A stretch of DNA of 64,000 nt from Candidatus Bealeia paramacronuclearis (GCF_035607555.1 NZ_JAVHWZ010000001.1:372001-436000), one strand, 5' to 3'; counted from the first letter of the stretch, positions 18,597-29,021 are shown. Program-made: numbers and translations. The notes: generated by a model from the letters alone, not told the origin.

Positions 18597-21095
18597 TTAT
18601 CCGACTAATTTTATGTTTTCTTCATCGGCCAAAACTTCCTTGACGCGACTGGCCAGTTCCGCAAGAGAGAAGGGTTTGCCTAAAAATTGAATATGCATAT
18701 CGTCTTTAATTTTGTTGCGGAATGCATCTTCCGTATAGCCTGAGATGAAAATAACCTTGAGGTCTTTATTGTGTTTTGAAAGTTCATTCACAAGGGTGGG
18801 GCCGTCCATTTGGGGCATCACCACATCGGTGATGATGAGATCAAGTGACTCCTCTCCTTTTTTGATAAACTCAAGGGCTTCTAGCCCATTGCTCGCCTCA
18901 ATAACTTTATACCCTTTGGATCGCAATGCGCGCGCGGAAAAAAGCCGGACAGCATCTTCATCTTCGACTAACAAAATGGTGCTGGATCCGGAAAGATCCT
19001 CTGTGACCCATTTTTTCTTTTTTTCGGGTAGAGGTAAGGCCTCTTCTTTTTCCACATAGCGGGGTAGAAAAATACTAAATTTTGTGCCTTTTTCTGGCTT
19101 AGAGTCGACCTGAATGAACCCACCAGTTTGTTTGATAATTCCATAAACTGTGGAAAGCCCCAATCCAGTACCTGATCCTAAGGCTTTTGTTGAAAAAAAT
19201 GGATCAAATATTCGATCCAAATTATCGTGAGGAATGCCTATGCCATTATCGATAACTTCAATCAAGACATAAGATCCAGGCGGCACCTCATCATGCCCCT
19301 GCCGGCGGGTTTTTTTCACTTCAAGATTGCTAGTTTTAATGGTGACATCGCCTCCATTTTCCATCGCATCCCTGGCGTTTACAACCATATTAATGACGAC
19401 TTGCTCAAATTGCCCTTGGTCCACCAAAACGAGCCCGAGATCGCGTGTATGCTTAATTTTAAGTTCGATATTAGATCCAATGAGGCGCCTTAAAAGTGCT
19501 GAAAGCTCGGTCAAACAATCTGTAATATCGAGAACTTTGGGTTGTAACGTTTGCTGACGGGAAAAGGCCAAAAGTTGACGTACCAAGTTGGCAGCCCGAT
19601 TGGCGTTTTGTTTGATCTGCATAATATCGGTAAAAGATTGATCCCCGGGCGTGTGCCTTTGTAAAAGAAGATCACAAAAGCCAATCATGGCGGTTAGAAG
19701 ATTGTTAAAGTCGTGGGCAATGCCGCCCGCAAGTTGCCCCACCGCTTGCATTTTTTGAGATTGCACCAGTTGTGTTTCGAGTTTCTTTTGCTCTGTAATA
19801 TCGTGAAATTGAAGGAATAAGCCGCCGGGATTGGTGGCATCTCCATTGACTTTTCCAATATAAACGGAGGCGATGAGTCCCAAAGAATTCTCAAAATAAA
19901 TTTCAAGAGGCGTGCTTAAATCTTGTCCATCGGCCACATCTCTTAAGATAGCAGCCACTTCCTCTTGCTTTTGTGATGCCACAAGATCCAAAAATAAACT
20001 GCCTTCGGGAGATCCTTCACCTTCCCAATATTTATCGCTGAAGTAGGTATTGGCATTTTGAATGTGGCCTTCATCGTTTAAAAACGCCACAGGGATGGGA
20101 GAAATTGCAATCACACGCCCCATATCCGTCATGCTCTGAAGGGCTTGAGACCTCCCTAAATTTACAATGGAGCATGTTGAAAATCCTTTTCCTTCCGGTA
20201 CAATACGCTGAGAGAGAGGTGCTCCTTTGATCCGTTGAGATGCTGTTAAAAATTCGACAGTTCCATGAAGTTCTTTTAAACGCTCAGGGGATCTTAAAAA
20301 ATCACGATGGGGACGCGCTAAGATTTCCAAGAAAGATTTACCTTTCAAATCTTCAGGGCGATATTCTAACCAATCGGCCATAGATTTATTGACATGATGT
20401 AGAATTCCTTTTTCGTCGATTGAAAAATAACCATCTCCGGAATTATTAAAAAATCGAGAATAAAGAGCGTAATCTTTCTTGAATCGTTTTTCAATTTCAT
20501 GGGCGTCCGTAATGTTTTCGACAGAAATTAAAAAGCCATCCTCCAGTTTGTGAGAGATCATCTCCCACCATTCCTTTTCATTTCCGTGGCAAATTGCAAT
20601 AATTTCTTTCGCTTCATCATCTTCGGAAAGAAGCGTGAAGAATCGATCATAGGCATTTTTTGATTCCTGATCCCACGTATACTCTTTGAGGCGGGTTAAA
20701 TCTTGTCCCCACCACCAGGATTTTTGAGCGGCAAGATTAGGGGAAACAAATCCTTTGTGCTTGTCATAAAATATTTGTGACATCACATTATGAAGATAGG
20801 ATTGCTGTTCAAGCCTGTGATCTGTGATGTTTTGAGTGAGAGATTTAAGTTGCCACAAAAGGAGGAATATGAAAAAAAAAGTGGAAATTGTTAAGGTGCC
20901 TACTAAAATGAGCGTTTCACTTTTCCAGTCTGAAACGGCCAAAAGTAAGGCGCCCAAAATTCCCACAAAAATTAAATTCCCAAAAGATATCATGAGGGTT
21001 TGACGGAATGCAGATCTGCCCCAAGCCTCACGATGCGCCGTCTTGAAATGAGTAGCGTGTTGTAAGAAGGCTAAGGCTTTTTGCACCCAATTCAA
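18597..21095 (-). CDS. cckA: Cell-cycle hybrid histidine kinase CckA
   Basis: CckA controls the CtrA cell-cycle phosphorelay in alphaproteobacteria. The 832-residue product has two N-terminal transmembrane helices (about 30-80), PAS-type sensor domains (about 200-430), a HisKA domain with [18 protein letters not shown] (His near 460) and [12 protein letters not shown], an ATPase domain ([28 protein letters not shown]) and a C-terminal receiver ([38 protein letters not shown]). Motifs and order are those of CckA. It stands alone, convergent with the rhodanese gene. Confidence 0.93.
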   Translation of the reverse strand: MNWVQKALAFLQHATHFKTAHREAWGRSAFRQTLMISFGNLIFVGILGALLLAVSDWKSETLILVGTLTISTFFFIFLLLWQLKSLTQNITDHRLEQQSYLHNVMSQIFYDKHKGFVSPNLAAQKSWWWGQDLTRLKEYTWDQESKNAYDRFFTLLSEDDEAKEIIAICHGNEKEWWEMISHKLEDGFLISVENITDAHEIEKRFKKDYALYSRFFNNSGDGYFSIDEKGILHHVNKSMADWLEYRPEDLKGKSFLEILARPHRDFLRSPERLKELHGTVEFLTASQRIKGAPLSQRIVPEGKGFSTCSIVNLGRSQALQSMTDMGRVIAISPIPVAFLNDEGHIQNANTYFSDKYWEGEGSPEGSLFLDLVASQKQEEVAAILRDVADGQDLSTPLEIYFENSLGLIASVYIGKVNGDATNPGGLFLQFHDITEQKKLETQLVQSQKMQAVGQLAGGIAHDFNNLLTAMIGFCDLLLQRHTPGDQSFTDIMQIKQNANRAANLVRQLLAFSRQQTLQPKVLDITDCLTELSALLRRLIGSNIELKIKHTRDLGLVLVDQGQFEQVVINMVVNARDAMENGGDVTIKTSNLEVKKTRRQGHDEVPPGSYVLIEVIDNGIGIPHDNLDRIFDPFFSTKALGSGTGLGLSTVYGIIKQTGGFIQVDSKPEKGTKFSIFLPRYVEKEEALPLPEKKKKWVTEDLSGSSTILLVEDEDAVRLFSARALRSKGYKVIEASNGLEALEFIKKGEESLDLIITDVVMPQMDGPTLVNELSKHNKDLKVIFISGYTEDAFRNKIKDDMHIQFLGKPFSLAELASRVKEVLADEENIKLVG

Positions 21096-21251
21096 CGTGA
21101 AGATCCCTTTTGTTTTTTAGAAGTGTATCAAATTTTTGAGTCCTCTCGCAAGCCAATCAATTGAGTTTGTGAGGATGAGTTTTCATTGACATGAAAGCTA
21201 TACTCCTTAACCCTATCAAATAAAAACTCTTTTCAAAAATGGGCTCCCTTT

Positions 21252-23156
21252 ATGAAAAAATTATTAGCATATTCAGTTTTTTATTTTGTTTTTGTGCCGC
21301 TTTTTTTGGACCTTCAAACATCTTATGGCATGAAAAAAAATCCAACACCTCAAGAGGAGAAAACAAAAAACCCTCTTAAAAAAGACAAATTTGTAATTGA
21401 TTTTATCCTGAATGAGAGTGAGGAAGGGCAAGAGCCAAAAAAGTTTGGAGCGCCTTCAGAAACGGTTCTCTCTCAGATTCCTGTGGATATTATTTTTGAG
21501 GGAATTTTTTCCCATATGACCCCAGAAGACTTTCCAAAACTAGAAAAGGTTTGCAAACATTGGTATCAGCTGAGTTTGGCATTTGGTATATCTTTAAAAG
21601 AGAAAAAACCTTTGAATTTTCAATATATTCTCAGGCATCCCCGTAATTTCATGTGCGCTTGTGAAGGGGTCGAAAAAGAGTTTTCTTTAATGCCACAATC
21701 CTTAAAAACCGCAGTGCCGGAAGATGAGCTCTATCAAGATGGTATTTATCCAGAAGACATTGAGGAACCTGCAAATTTTTCTGTTTTAAATGAGGCTTTA
21801 AAAAAGTTTTCACCCTACCAATGGCCTTTCCTCAGAAAATATATTCGCATTAGCCCACTTGATAAAAGTGCCCTTGAATTTCGCAAGCGTGTGACTGACA
21901 AGGTTTCTGAACTTTCCGGGCGACTTGATACGGTTATTCAGAACACAAGATTTGATTATGGGAAATTTGAAAATTTGATTAAAGACCCTCATAACCATAA
22001 GAAAATGCAGGTCCATTTGATGGGGGTTAAGTGGAGGTATTGTGATGGGGTGTGTAAGGGGTTTTTTGGCCCAGAGTTTTCTCAGGTGCTTTTTCAAGCG
22101 TTAAATAAAGTTAATCGAGTGGGGTTTATGGAGAATGGTAAAGTTTGTTTGGATTATGCTCACTGGGTAAGGCAGCCTTTGTGGTCCCTATATACATGTC
22201 ACAATGAGAATTCCAGAAGTAAAATGTTTCATAAAGATAGCCTCAAGATGCACTTGCACGTGTTGAATAGATTGGCGAGCTCTTATTATGAGACTCGTGC
22301 TTTTAAGCCTGATGTGAATCAGATTCAAGATCTCGCTCACTATTTTTTCGATATTTATCCGGAAGAAAAAAAGAAAAGTCATTTATCGCATTATGATGCG
22401 ATGATAAAAATTTATGAAAGTGATGGAAACCGTCCTCAATTGAAAAAAATACTGATTGAGGCTTATGACAACTTTAAAGATGGGGATGCCTACCAGTTGG
22501 AAATGTTAGCCAATCTTTTTTTTAATGTGGGGGAGTCTGTTCAGGGGCGAGAACTTTTAGACTGGGCCATTGCCAAAGCACAACAGCATTTTATTCGTTT
22601 TGAGATTTATCAAAATCTTGTGAAAAGAGTTTTAGAGGCAGGGGATGATTCACAGTTTGAGAGACTCGAAACCTATCTTCAAAATGTTCTTGTAGCGTTT
22701 CATCAATATCAAAAAGTGATATTATTTGATTGTAGAAATGGTTCCTTTCAAGGCTCATTGAGAATTGAAAAAAGAGAAATTTTTGATCTTCGCGCTAACC
22801 TTTATATCGCTCAGGGAAAATTTCAAGAAGCTCTTAAAGAGTTAAATAATACAGAGGGTTGTGATAAGTTTCCTCCGAATTTAAATCTTATTCAAAGGCA
22901 AGTTCACAAAGGGGCAAAATTTCCACCAGAACTTCTGGAAATCTTCCAGAAAAGATTTTCAAATTACATGAATGACGTGTATGAGCGTTGGGGTGATATT
23001 GAAAAAAGCATTCCCAAAAGATCGCAGGTATTTGAAGAGTTTTTCATAAAATATCGTGATGCAGTGAGATTATTGCTGGAAAAAAATCCTGAGGGACAGA
23101 AGAAACTGGAAACCTTCAAGGCGCTATTCACGTCCTTATCAAAAGGGGAGGAATGA
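21252..23156 (+). CDS. Secreted protein with an F-box-like domain and helical repeats
   Basis: The 634-residue product starts with a Sec signal peptide (residues 1-26, hydrophobic core FYFVFVPLFLDL). A Lys/Glu-rich linker leads to an F-box-like motif at about 72-110: VLSQIPVDIIFEGIF, then MTPEDFPKLEKVCKHWYQL, with the Leu-Pro-like start, spaced Ile/Leu and the conserved V-C-K-x-W end. The C-terminal half has repeated helix pairs suggestive of TPR-like solenoids (AQGKFQEALKELNN near 535). F-boxes recruit host Skp1-Cullin ubiquitin ligases and occur in bacteria mainly as host-directed effectors. Effector status is inferred; no secretion system lies adjacent. It is a single gene between cckA and udg. 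Confidence 0.78.
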   Translation: MKKLLAYSVFYFVFVPLFLDLQTSYGMKKNPTPQEEKTKNPLKKDKFVIDFILNESEEGQEPKKFGAPSETVLSQIPVDIIFEGIFSHMTPEDFPKLEKVCKHWYQLSLAFGISLKEKKPLNFQYILRHPRNFMCACEGVEKEFSLMPQSLKTAVPEDELYQDGIYPEDIEEPANFSVLNEALKKFSPYQWPFLRKYIRISPLDKSALEFRKRVTDKVSELSGRLDTVIQNTRFDYGKFENLIKDPHNHKKMQVHLMGVKWRYCDGVCKGFFGPEFSQVLFQALNKVNRVGFMENGKVCLDYAHWVRQPLWSLYTCHNENSRSKMFHKDSLKMHLHVLNRLASSYYETRAFKPDVNQIQDLAHYFFDIYPEEKKKSHLSHYDAMIKIYESDGNRPQLKKILIEAYDNFKDGDAYQLEMLANLFFNVGESVQGRELLDWAIAKAQQHFIRFEIYQNLVKRVLEAGDDSQFERLETYLQNVLVAFHQYQKVILFDCRNGSFQGSLRIEKREIFDLRANLYIAQGKFQEALKELNNTEGCDKFPPNLNLIQRQVHKGAKFPPELLEIFQKRFSNYMNDVYERWGDIEKSIPKRSQVFEEFFIKYRDAVRLLLEKNPEGQKKLETFKALFTSLSKGEE

Positions 23157-23200
23157 GATGGATTTCCTCTCAATCACTCTGGATAAAAACGAAATCCATC
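23157..23200. repeat. 10-bp inverted repeat after the F-box gene
   Basis: GATGGATTTC (23157-23166) and GAAATCCATC (23191-23200) are perfect complements around a 24-base loop, starting right after the stop codon. A second small hairpin, CATAAG/CTTATG, follows at about 23205-23222. There is no T-run, so a classical terminator is not shown. Confidence 0.45.
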
Positions 23201-23235
23201 TGGCCATAAGGATGCTCTTATGCTAGTTAACCTTT

Positions 23236-24021
23236 ATGACAAAAACAAACCTTTCAAAAGATCTGATTGCGTGGCTTATTGAGGCAGGTGTGGATGAAAT
23301 TCATCAAGATACGCCGCAGAATTATTATACCCTGATTGAAGAAACATTAACTCTTCCCAAATGCGCTCCTGCAGCCTCTCTGCTCGCAGCAAAGCCTGTT
23401 TTGCGCACCACACGCGAGATTGAGGAAAGTGCCCAAATCTCAGCAAAAGAATCCAAAACTCTTGAGGAATTGCAAAGTGCTCTTGCGGCTTATGAGGGGT
23501 GTGCCCTCAAAAAAACAGCTACTAATATGGTTTTTGGAGACGGAAATCCGAAGGCCAAAATCATGCTTGTGGGCGAAGCGCCTGGTGCGGATGAGGATCG
23601 GCTTGGAAAACCATTTGTGGGACTCAGTGGTCAGCTTTTAGATAAAATGTTTTCCTTCATTGGACTTTCCCGTGCTGCAAATCTTTATATCAGCAACGTC
23701 ATTCCTTGGCGCCCTCCGGGAAATCGTCAACCCACTCCTCAAGAAACGGCACAGTGTTTACCTTTCATTCAGCGTCATATTGAACTTGTGAAGCCGGATC
23801 TCTTGATTATGGTGGGTGCCACTGCCGCCAAAGCCTTGAGCGGATCCAATGAGGGAATTATGCGTCTTCGTGGAAAATTTCGACCCTATGAATCTCCGGG
23901 ACTGACATCTCCTATTCAATCAACGGCGATTTTTCATCCAGCCTACCTTTTGAGATCGCCGGGGCAAAAACGAGAAACCTGGGCAGATTTGCTCAATATT
24001 AAGCGCGCACTCAATGCCTGA
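23236..24021 (+). CDS. Uracil-DNA glycosylase (family 4/5-like)
   Basis: Removes uracil from DNA. The 261-residue product has the superfamily motifs [39 protein letters not shown] and [11 protein letters not shown]. The N-terminal 80 residues are a variable extension. The usual four-Cys iron-sulfur set of family 4 is not evident: one Cys in [11 protein letters not shown] is present but its usual partner is absent, which is seen in some alphaproteobacterial members. It overlaps rnhB by 8 bp. Confidence 0.88.
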   Translation: MTKTNLSKDLIAWLIEAGVDEIHQDTPQNYYTLIEETLTLPKCAPAASLLAAKPVLRTTREIEESAQISAKESKTLEELQSALAAYEGCALKKTATNMVFGDGNPKAKIMLVGEAPGADEDRLGKPFVGLSGQLLDKMFSFIGLSRAANLYISNVIPWRPPGNRQPTPQETAQCLPFIQRHIELVKPDLLIMVGATAAKALSGSNEGIMRLRGKFRPYESPGLTSPIQSTAIFHPAYLLRSPGQKRETWADLLNIKRALNA

Positions 24022-24634
24022 TTTTCTCTACGAAAACATCACACAAGGCCCCGTTGTGGGCTTGGATGAAGCAGGATGCGGTCCTTGGGCGGGCCCTGTG
24101 GTTGCAGGATGTGTTTGGATTAATCAAGAAACTTTTCCAAAAGATCTTTTAAAACTCATCAATGATTCAAAAAAGCTCACGGGGAAAAAGCGCGATTTCA
24201 TTTTTGAATCCCTAATTGTTCTTTCTGAGGAGAATATTTGTTATGGCGTGGGTGAGGCCAGCGTTGTAGAAATTGATCAGATGAATATTCGCCAAGCTTC
24301 CTATTTAGCAATGCAGCGCGCTTATGAAAAGGTGGCAAAAGTCTCGCCGCAATGGGCACTTATTGATGGTACCTCAAAACCGGATTTAGGCGTTCCTATA
24401 AAGCCCATTGTCAAAGGGGATCAATTGTCATTTTCCATTGCAACTGCTTCTATTTTGGCCAAGGTCACCAGAGATCGCATAATGGAAAAACTCCATGACG
24501 CCTATCCCGAATATGGATGGGCCCAAAATGCTGGATATGGCACCCGGCTCCATATAGAGGCTCTTGAAAAGTATGGAGTCACAGATCATCATCGTAAAAC
24601 TTATGCCCCTATTGCAAAATTATTGGCGGCGTAA
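24014..24634 (+). CDS. rnhB: Ribonuclease HII
   Basis: Cleaves RNA in RNA-DNA hybrids and at misincorporated ribonucleotides. The 206-residue product has GLDEAGCGPWAGPVVAG at the N-terminus (first Asp and Glu), the LIDGTSKPDLG segment, and SIATASILAKVTRDRIM with its downstream acidic residue. Normal length. Its start lies inside the end of the uracil-DNA glycosylase gene. Confidence 0.95.
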   Translation: MPDFLYENITQGPVVGLDEAGCGPWAGPVVAGCVWINQETFPKDLLKLINDSKKLTGKKRDFIFESLIVLSEENICYGVGEASVVEIDQMNIRQASYLAMQRAYEKVAKVSPQWALIDGTSKPDLGVPIKPIVKGDQLSFSIATASILAKVTRDRIMEKLHDAYPEYGWAQNAGYGTRLHIEALEKYGVTDHHRKTYAPIAKLLAA

Positions 24635-24685
24635 CCCTCAAATGATATAGATTGGTTTAGAAACATTAATAGTTGGAGTACCGTT

Positions 24686-24823
24686 ATGACAATGATTCGG
24701 ATGATGTGGGGACTTTTGGCGCTTTTGATTATCACTGCACTTATGGTGTTGTCCATGTGGGGGATTCCCGCGCCACAAACGAAAGTTGAAAAAATCATAC
24801 CTCATGACAAAGCGCTCCACTAA
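24686..24823 (+). CDS. Small single-span membrane protein (45 aa)
   Basis: The ATG at 24686 opens a 45-codon frame ending TAA at 24821-24823: a short N-terminus, one hydrophobic helix (WGLLALLIITALMVLSMWG) and a polar tail with PAPQTKVEKIIPHDKALH. The tail resembles small conserved proteins I recall from other alphaproteobacteria. The gene overlaps the next CDS by 20 bp. Function unknown. Confidence 0.55.
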   Translation: MTMIRMMWGLLALLIITALMVLSMWGIPAPQTKVEKIIPHDKALH

Positions 24824-26051
24824 ACTTTTTCTCAGTGCTTTTTTAATCAATTTGGGGGGGCTTTATGCGTCTTCTGAAGAGGCTCCTATTTCTTTGCGGC
24901 CTTTAGATGCGAGTCCTGAGGAAGGGGGGGAAGTCACTCCCGTCCTCCCAGTTCAAAATTTAGAGGCGCCTACGGGGGAAGACCTTAATTTTTTGGGGAC
25001 TCAAAAAAGCACTGACTCTTCACTTTGGATCGAAACACCTCGGAAAATTTTGGATCATTTTTTGCCTCACCTTTCGTTTCCCTCCAAACTTCCAGCTTTA
25101 AACGTGCTTTTGGAAGACCTCATCCGTCGCGGTGGATTTCCCAAAGAAGGTGGGAGTGCGCCTGGATCATTGAGTTTAAATCGTGCTGAAATTCTCATGA
25201 ATTTGGGGCACGGTGATGAAGCCGCTCAAGTTTTGGATGAGGATCTTCTTTCGGGGATTTTTAAATCTGGCTCTAAAGGCGCCTATGAGCAGCTCAAGTT
25301 TTTGAGTCTTTTAAGTTTGGATGACAAAGAAAAAGCATGCACATTTGCCATCTCCAAAAGCCAGGGGGCGAGCGAGTCTTTCTGGATTAAGGCTGGGATT
25401 GTTTGTAATGTTTTGCAAGGTGAAATGGAAAAAGCTAAAGTACGCCTTGAGGCGTTGCGAGAATCGTCTTCCGAATCCGCTCTGGAGGAAGCCCTTTCCT
25501 CTGGAGAAGTTGAGAAACTTCCGCCTTTGGATGTGATCATCGTGGCCCTTTTGGGAGAACAGCCCCTTCAAGATTCTGAAAATCTTCCTCCTTGGTTGAA
25601 AGCGTGGGGCCCAAAAACTGACCCCCTCCCGCAAGATGAGGTTTTGGCAGAACTTAAAGCAGAAAAGGGTGAGACGCAAAATCCTCGCACCGAACTACAA
25701 GATTATATTCAAAAAGCGAAATTTTCGAGGGATGTACAGAAAATGTATTTTCTCCAAAGACTTTCTAAACTTTATGATTTTGATTCAGCGCATTTGGGTG
25801 TTGAAATTCCTACCCCCTCCTGGCGGCAAGGTTTGGGAGTTTCCAAAGAGGATTTGGAGTTGCTGATCTCAGCCGCAAAATCTAAACGTAAAGGTGAGGT
25901 GATTCTCTTGGCGGCAACTCTGCTCAAAGATCTCAAGGCAATCCATCCAGAAGTTAAAATTAAAGTCCTTCTGGCCCTGAAGTCCGTCGGTTATGAACGC
26001 GAATCCGAAGCTTTGGCTTTGGAACTTTTGAAGCAAGAGCTGGAGAAGTGA
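24804..26051 (+). CDS. Exported protein of unknown function upstream of xerD
   Basis: The ATG at 24804 is preferred to the upstream TTG at 24786 because a signal peptide begins there (RSTKLFLSAFLINLGGLYA). The 415-residue product is acidic and mostly helical, with leucine-rich helix pairs suggestive of TPR-like repeats (LSLNRAEILMNLGHGDEAAQ near 130). An uncharacterised exported protein at this place, just before xerD, is usual in alphaproteobacteria. It probably acts in the periplasm; function unknown. Confidence 0.75.
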   Translation: MTKRSTKLFLSAFLINLGGLYASSEEAPISLRPLDASPEEGGEVTPVLPVQNLEAPTGEDLNFLGTQKSTDSSLWIETPRKILDHFLPHLSFPSKLPALNVLLEDLIRRGGFPKEGGSAPGSLSLNRAEILMNLGHGDEAAQVLDEDLLSGIFKSGSKGAYEQLKFLSLLSLDDKEKACTFAISKSQGASESFWIKAGIVCNVLQGEMEKAKVRLEALRESSSESALEEALSSGEVEKLPPLDVIIVALLGEQPLQDSENLPPWLKAWGPKTDPLPQDEVLAELKAEKGETQNPRTELQDYIQKAKFSRDVQKMYFLQRLSKLYDFDSAHLGVEIPTPSWRQGLGVSKEDLELLISAAKSKRKGEVILLAATLLKDLKAIHPEVKIKVLLALKSVGYERESEALALELLKQELEK

Positions 26052-26102
26052 GGTTGATAAACAGATGCTGAAACAAATTCAGGATGAGAATGAGGGAGAA
26101 GT

Positions 26103-27014
26103 ATGATCTCTCGGTGGCTTCCCCTTTTTCTTGAGATGCTTTTGGCAGAAAAAGGCGCGTCTTTAAAAACCCTTGAAGCCTACAAGTCCGATCTTACAAA
26201 GTTTCTGGAATTTTATTCTGGGCGCCTGGAAGATGTCACCGAATCCGATATTGGGGCTTATATGAGATCTTTATCGCAAGCCCATTTTGCGGTCACAACT
26301 CAACAGCGCAGGCTTTCTGCATTGCGACAATTTTTTAAATTTCTTGTACGCGAGGGACATCTTGAAAAAGACCCTACCCTTTTGATGGAGGCCCCTAAAA
26401 AAGGACTCCCCCTTCCCAAGACACTTTCAAAACTTGATGTGGAAAAACTTTTGGAGACCGCACGCCAAAAGAAAGATCTTGAAGACCTCCGTATGACGGC
26501 TTTGCTGGAGGTACTTTATGCCACGGGCCTTCGCGTGAGTGAGCTTGTGGGACTGCCTATAAGTGCTATTAGGGAAACACTCAAGTCTGATCAACCTCTT
26601 TTGTGGATCATGGGCAAAGGACAAAAAGAACGCATGGTGATTTTATCCCAAACGGCCCTTAAAGCTCTTGGAAATTATTTGGAGGTACGCCCTGCATTTT
26701 TGGGAAAAGCCAAATCATCGCCCTGGCTTTTTCCCTCCTCAAGCCAGGAGGGACATTTGACACGGCAACGCTTTGGTCAGCTTTTAAAAGATTTGGCGTT
26801 AAAATCTGGCCTGGATCCGAGTATACTTTCTCCCCATATATTAAGGCATGCTTTTGCCACACATCTTTTGCGCGGAGGGGCAGATCTTCTAAGTTTGCAA
26901 AAGCTTTTGGGCCATGCAGACATCTCAACGACGCAAATCTATACCCACATTGCGCAAGAGGATCTTGCTGAACTCGTCGAAACCTGTCATCCTCTGGCCC
27001 ACCAAAAACGGTGA
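26103..27014 (+). CDS. xerD: Tyrosine recombinase XerD
   Basis: Resolves chromosome dimers at dif together with XerC. The 303-residue product has the SAM-like N-terminal domain and the catalytic set: Arg in YATGLRVSELVGL, Lys in GKGQKERMV, HILRHAFATHLL, LLGHADISTTQ and the Tyr in IYTH. A GGGAG site precedes the ATG. XerD rather than XerC is inferred from its place before accA. Confidence 0.92.
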   Translation: MISRWLPLFLEMLLAEKGASLKTLEAYKSDLTKFLEFYSGRLEDVTESDIGAYMRSLSQAHFAVTTQQRRLSALRQFFKFLVREGHLEKDPTLLMEAPKKGLPLPKTLSKLDVEKLLETARQKKDLEDLRMTALLEVLYATGLRVSELVGLPISAIRETLKSDQPLLWIMGKGQKERMVILSQTALKALGNYLEVRPAFLGKAKSSPWLFPSSSQEGHLTRQRFGQLLKDLALKSGLDPSILSPHILRHAFATHLLRGGADLLSLQKLLGHADISTTQIYTHIAQEDLAELVETCHPLAHQKR

Positions 27015-27032
27015 TAAATTAAGGATTATTAT

Positions 27033-27989
27033 ATGCGTACGATTTTGGATTTTGAAAAGCCAATAGCAGAACTTGAGTCGAAACTTCATGAGCTCAGGCA
27101 TCTGTCGTCCTCACAAGATGTGGACATTGCCTCTGAAATGACACGACTTGAAAAAAAGTCTGAAAAATTGCTTTTGCAAACATATTCGAATTTATCATCC
27201 TGGCAAAAAGTCCAAGTGGCGCGTCATCCTGAACGTCCGCATAGCAGCGACTATATTGCACGATTAATCACCGACTTTACCCCTTTGGCAGGGGATCGCC
27301 TTTATGCGGAAGATCCTGCCATCATAGGCGGACTTGGAAATTTTCGGGGAATCCCAGTGATGGTTTTGGGGCATGAAAAAGGAAAAGATACAGAAACCCG
27401 CATTCGTCATAATTTTGGCATGCCTCGCCCCGAAGGATATCGCAAAGCCACCCGCCTTATGCGGATGGCCAACCAATTCAAACTTCCCGTCATAACGTTC
27501 GTGGATACTGCAGGGGCTCACCCAGGAATTGACGCCGAAGAGCGCGGCCAATCTGAGGCGCTCGCCACTTGCATTGAGATGTGTACAAAACTGGAAGTGC
27601 CGATGATCGCAATGGTTATTGGCGAAGGTGGATCTGGAGGGGCTGTGGCATTGGCTGTGGGAAACGCGGTCATGATGCTTGAGCATTCCGTCTATTCCGT
27701 CATCTCTCCGGAAGGTTGTGCTTCGATTTTGTGGCGCACCCGTGATAAAAGAGAGGATGCGGCAGCAGCTCAAAAACTCACTGCTCAAGATTTGCAATCG
27801 TTTGGCGTAATTGACACCATCGTCACTGAACCTTTGGGAGGAGCCCATAGAAGCCCTATTGCGACCATCGATGCATTAGGGGACGCTCTTGAAAAAACAT
27901 TAAAGCCTCTCATGAATTTGGATGGCAAAACTTTGCGCAATGCGCGCCGTGAGAAGTTCCTCAATATGGGCCGTCAGGGCGCCCTTTAG
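27033..27989 (+). CDS. accA: Acetyl-CoA carboxylase carboxyltransferase subunit alpha
   Basis: With AccD it transfers carboxyl from biotin to acetyl-CoA in fatty-acid synthesis. The 318-residue product has the family N-terminus (LDFEKPIAELESKLHELR) and the glycine-rich core (TFVDTAGAHPGIDAEERGQ, VIGEGGSGGAVALAVGN, SVISPEGCASILWR). Normal length, 18 bp after xerD. Confidence 0.97.
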   Translation: MRTILDFEKPIAELESKLHELRHLSSSQDVDIASEMTRLEKKSEKLLLQTYSNLSSWQKVQVARHPERPHSSDYIARLITDFTPLAGDRLYAEDPAIIGGLGNFRGIPVMVLGHEKGKDTETRIRHNFGMPRPEGYRKATRLMRMANQFKLPVITFVDTAGAHPGIDAEERGQSEALATCIEMCTKLEVPMIAMVIGEGGSGGAVALAVGNAVMMLEHSVYSVISPEGCASILWRTRDKREDAAAAQKLTAQDLQSFGVIDTIVTEPLGGAHRSPIATIDALGDALEKTLKPLMNLDGKTLRNARREKFLNMGRQGAL

Positions 27990-27998
27990 GGGAATCAA

Positions 27999-28970
27999 AT
28001 GACATCACTTGATCTTCTTTCGACAAATCTTTTGTCCCCTGTGGTTTTGGCCTTTGTCTTGGGTGTTTTTGCGTCCTGGGTCAAAAGCGATCTTGAATTT
28101 CCTGATCAAATTTATGCGGCCCTTTCCATTTATTTGCTTTTGGCTTTGGGGCTTAAAGGCGGATTTTGTTTGTCCACCACATCCCTTCCTGAAATTACCT
28201 GGCCTATCATTGCAACTCTGGGATTGGGGATGTTTATTCCATTTTGGGTTTATGGGGCGCTTCGAAAATTAGGCAAATTTTCCGTTGTGGATGCGGCCGC
28301 TTTGGCGGCGCACTATGGATCTGTTTCCGCCGTCACATTTCTGACGTGCATGAGTTATTTGCAGACGCTTTCTATCCCCTATGAGGGTTTTATGCCAGCG
28401 CTTTTGGCAATTCTCGAAGTTCCTGCCATTGTGGTTGGATTAACATTAGCTTTCCTCCGCTCTCCCGTTCATCGCGGCAGCCTTTCGGAAGGAATTAAGG
28501 AAATCTTTGTCAGCAAAAGTGTTCTTCTTTTAATTGGCGGACTTGTGATTGGATATCTCACAGGACCTGTGGGTAAAGAAAAAATTGGATCCTTTTTTAT
28601 AGACCCTTTCCAAGGAGTGCTTGTCCTTTTTTTGCTCGAGTTAGGACTTGTGGCCGGTCGTCATTTCAAAGATGTTTTAACCGTAGGTCAATTTCTTGTT
28701 ATTTTTGCATTTCTTGCGCCCGTTCTTAATGGAGCCTTAGGCGTTTGGATTGGATCTCTCTCAGGGCTTTCCGTAGGTGGCTGCACAATCTTAGGCGTAA
28801 TGACCGCAAGTGCTTCTTATATCGCAGCGCCCGCTGCCGTCAGGATTTCTTTGCCAGAAGCCAATCCTGGCTATTATCTGACGGCCTCTTTGGCCCTGAC
28901 GTTTCCTTTCAATTTGGCTATCGGGATCCCTCTTTATTTAATGATGGCGGAATGGATTTGCGTGCGCTAA
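27999..28970 (+). CDS. SbtA-family (sodium-dependent bicarbonate) transporter-like protein
   Basis: The 323-residue membrane protein has about ten hydrophobic helices and features of the SbtA/DUF897 family: an N-terminal LLSPVVLAFVLGVFAS, LLALGLKGGFCLS, and the HYGSVSAVTFLTC region. Family members in cyanobacteria import bicarbonate with sodium; the heterotrophic members are mostly untested. It follows accA by 9 bp and may be co-transcribed; bicarbonate is a substrate of acetyl-CoA carboxylase, so a link is plausible but inferred. Confidence 0.82.
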   Translation: MTSLDLLSTNLLSPVVLAFVLGVFASWVKSDLEFPDQIYAALSIYLLLALGLKGGFCLSTTSLPEITWPIIATLGLGMFIPFWVYGALRKLGKFSVVDAAALAAHYGSVSAVTFLTCMSYLQTLSIPYEGFMPALLAILEVPAIVVGLTLAFLRSPVHRGSLSEGIKEIFVSKSVLLLIGGLVIGYLTGPVGKEKIGSFFIDPFQGVLVLFLLELGLVAGRHFKDVLTVGQFLVIFAFLAPVLNGALGVWIGSLSGLSVGGCTILGVMTASASYIAAPAAVRISLPEANPGYYLTASLALTFPFNLAIGIPLYLMMAEWICVR

Positions 28971-28980
28971 TCAAAATGAT

Positions 28981-29009
28981 TTGACAGAGTGGGTCCCCAA
29001 GGATAGAAA
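28981..29009 (+). promoter_or_regulatory. Promoter of tRNA-Ser
   Basis: Consensus TTGACA (28981-28986), a 17-bp spacer and TAGAAA (29004-29009), ending 12 bp before the tRNA. One of the clearest promoter matches in the window. Confidence 0.65.
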
Positions 29010-29021
29010 ATGAAGATCTCA

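Noticed and set aside
24786-24803. TTG 24786 as start of the exported protein upstream of xerD
   Set aside because: The signal peptide begins at ATG 24804; the extra six residues add nothing.
27264-27848. 194-codon open frame antisense to accA
   Set aside because: Lies wholly inside the strongly conserved accA, has no ribosome site and no recognisable product.
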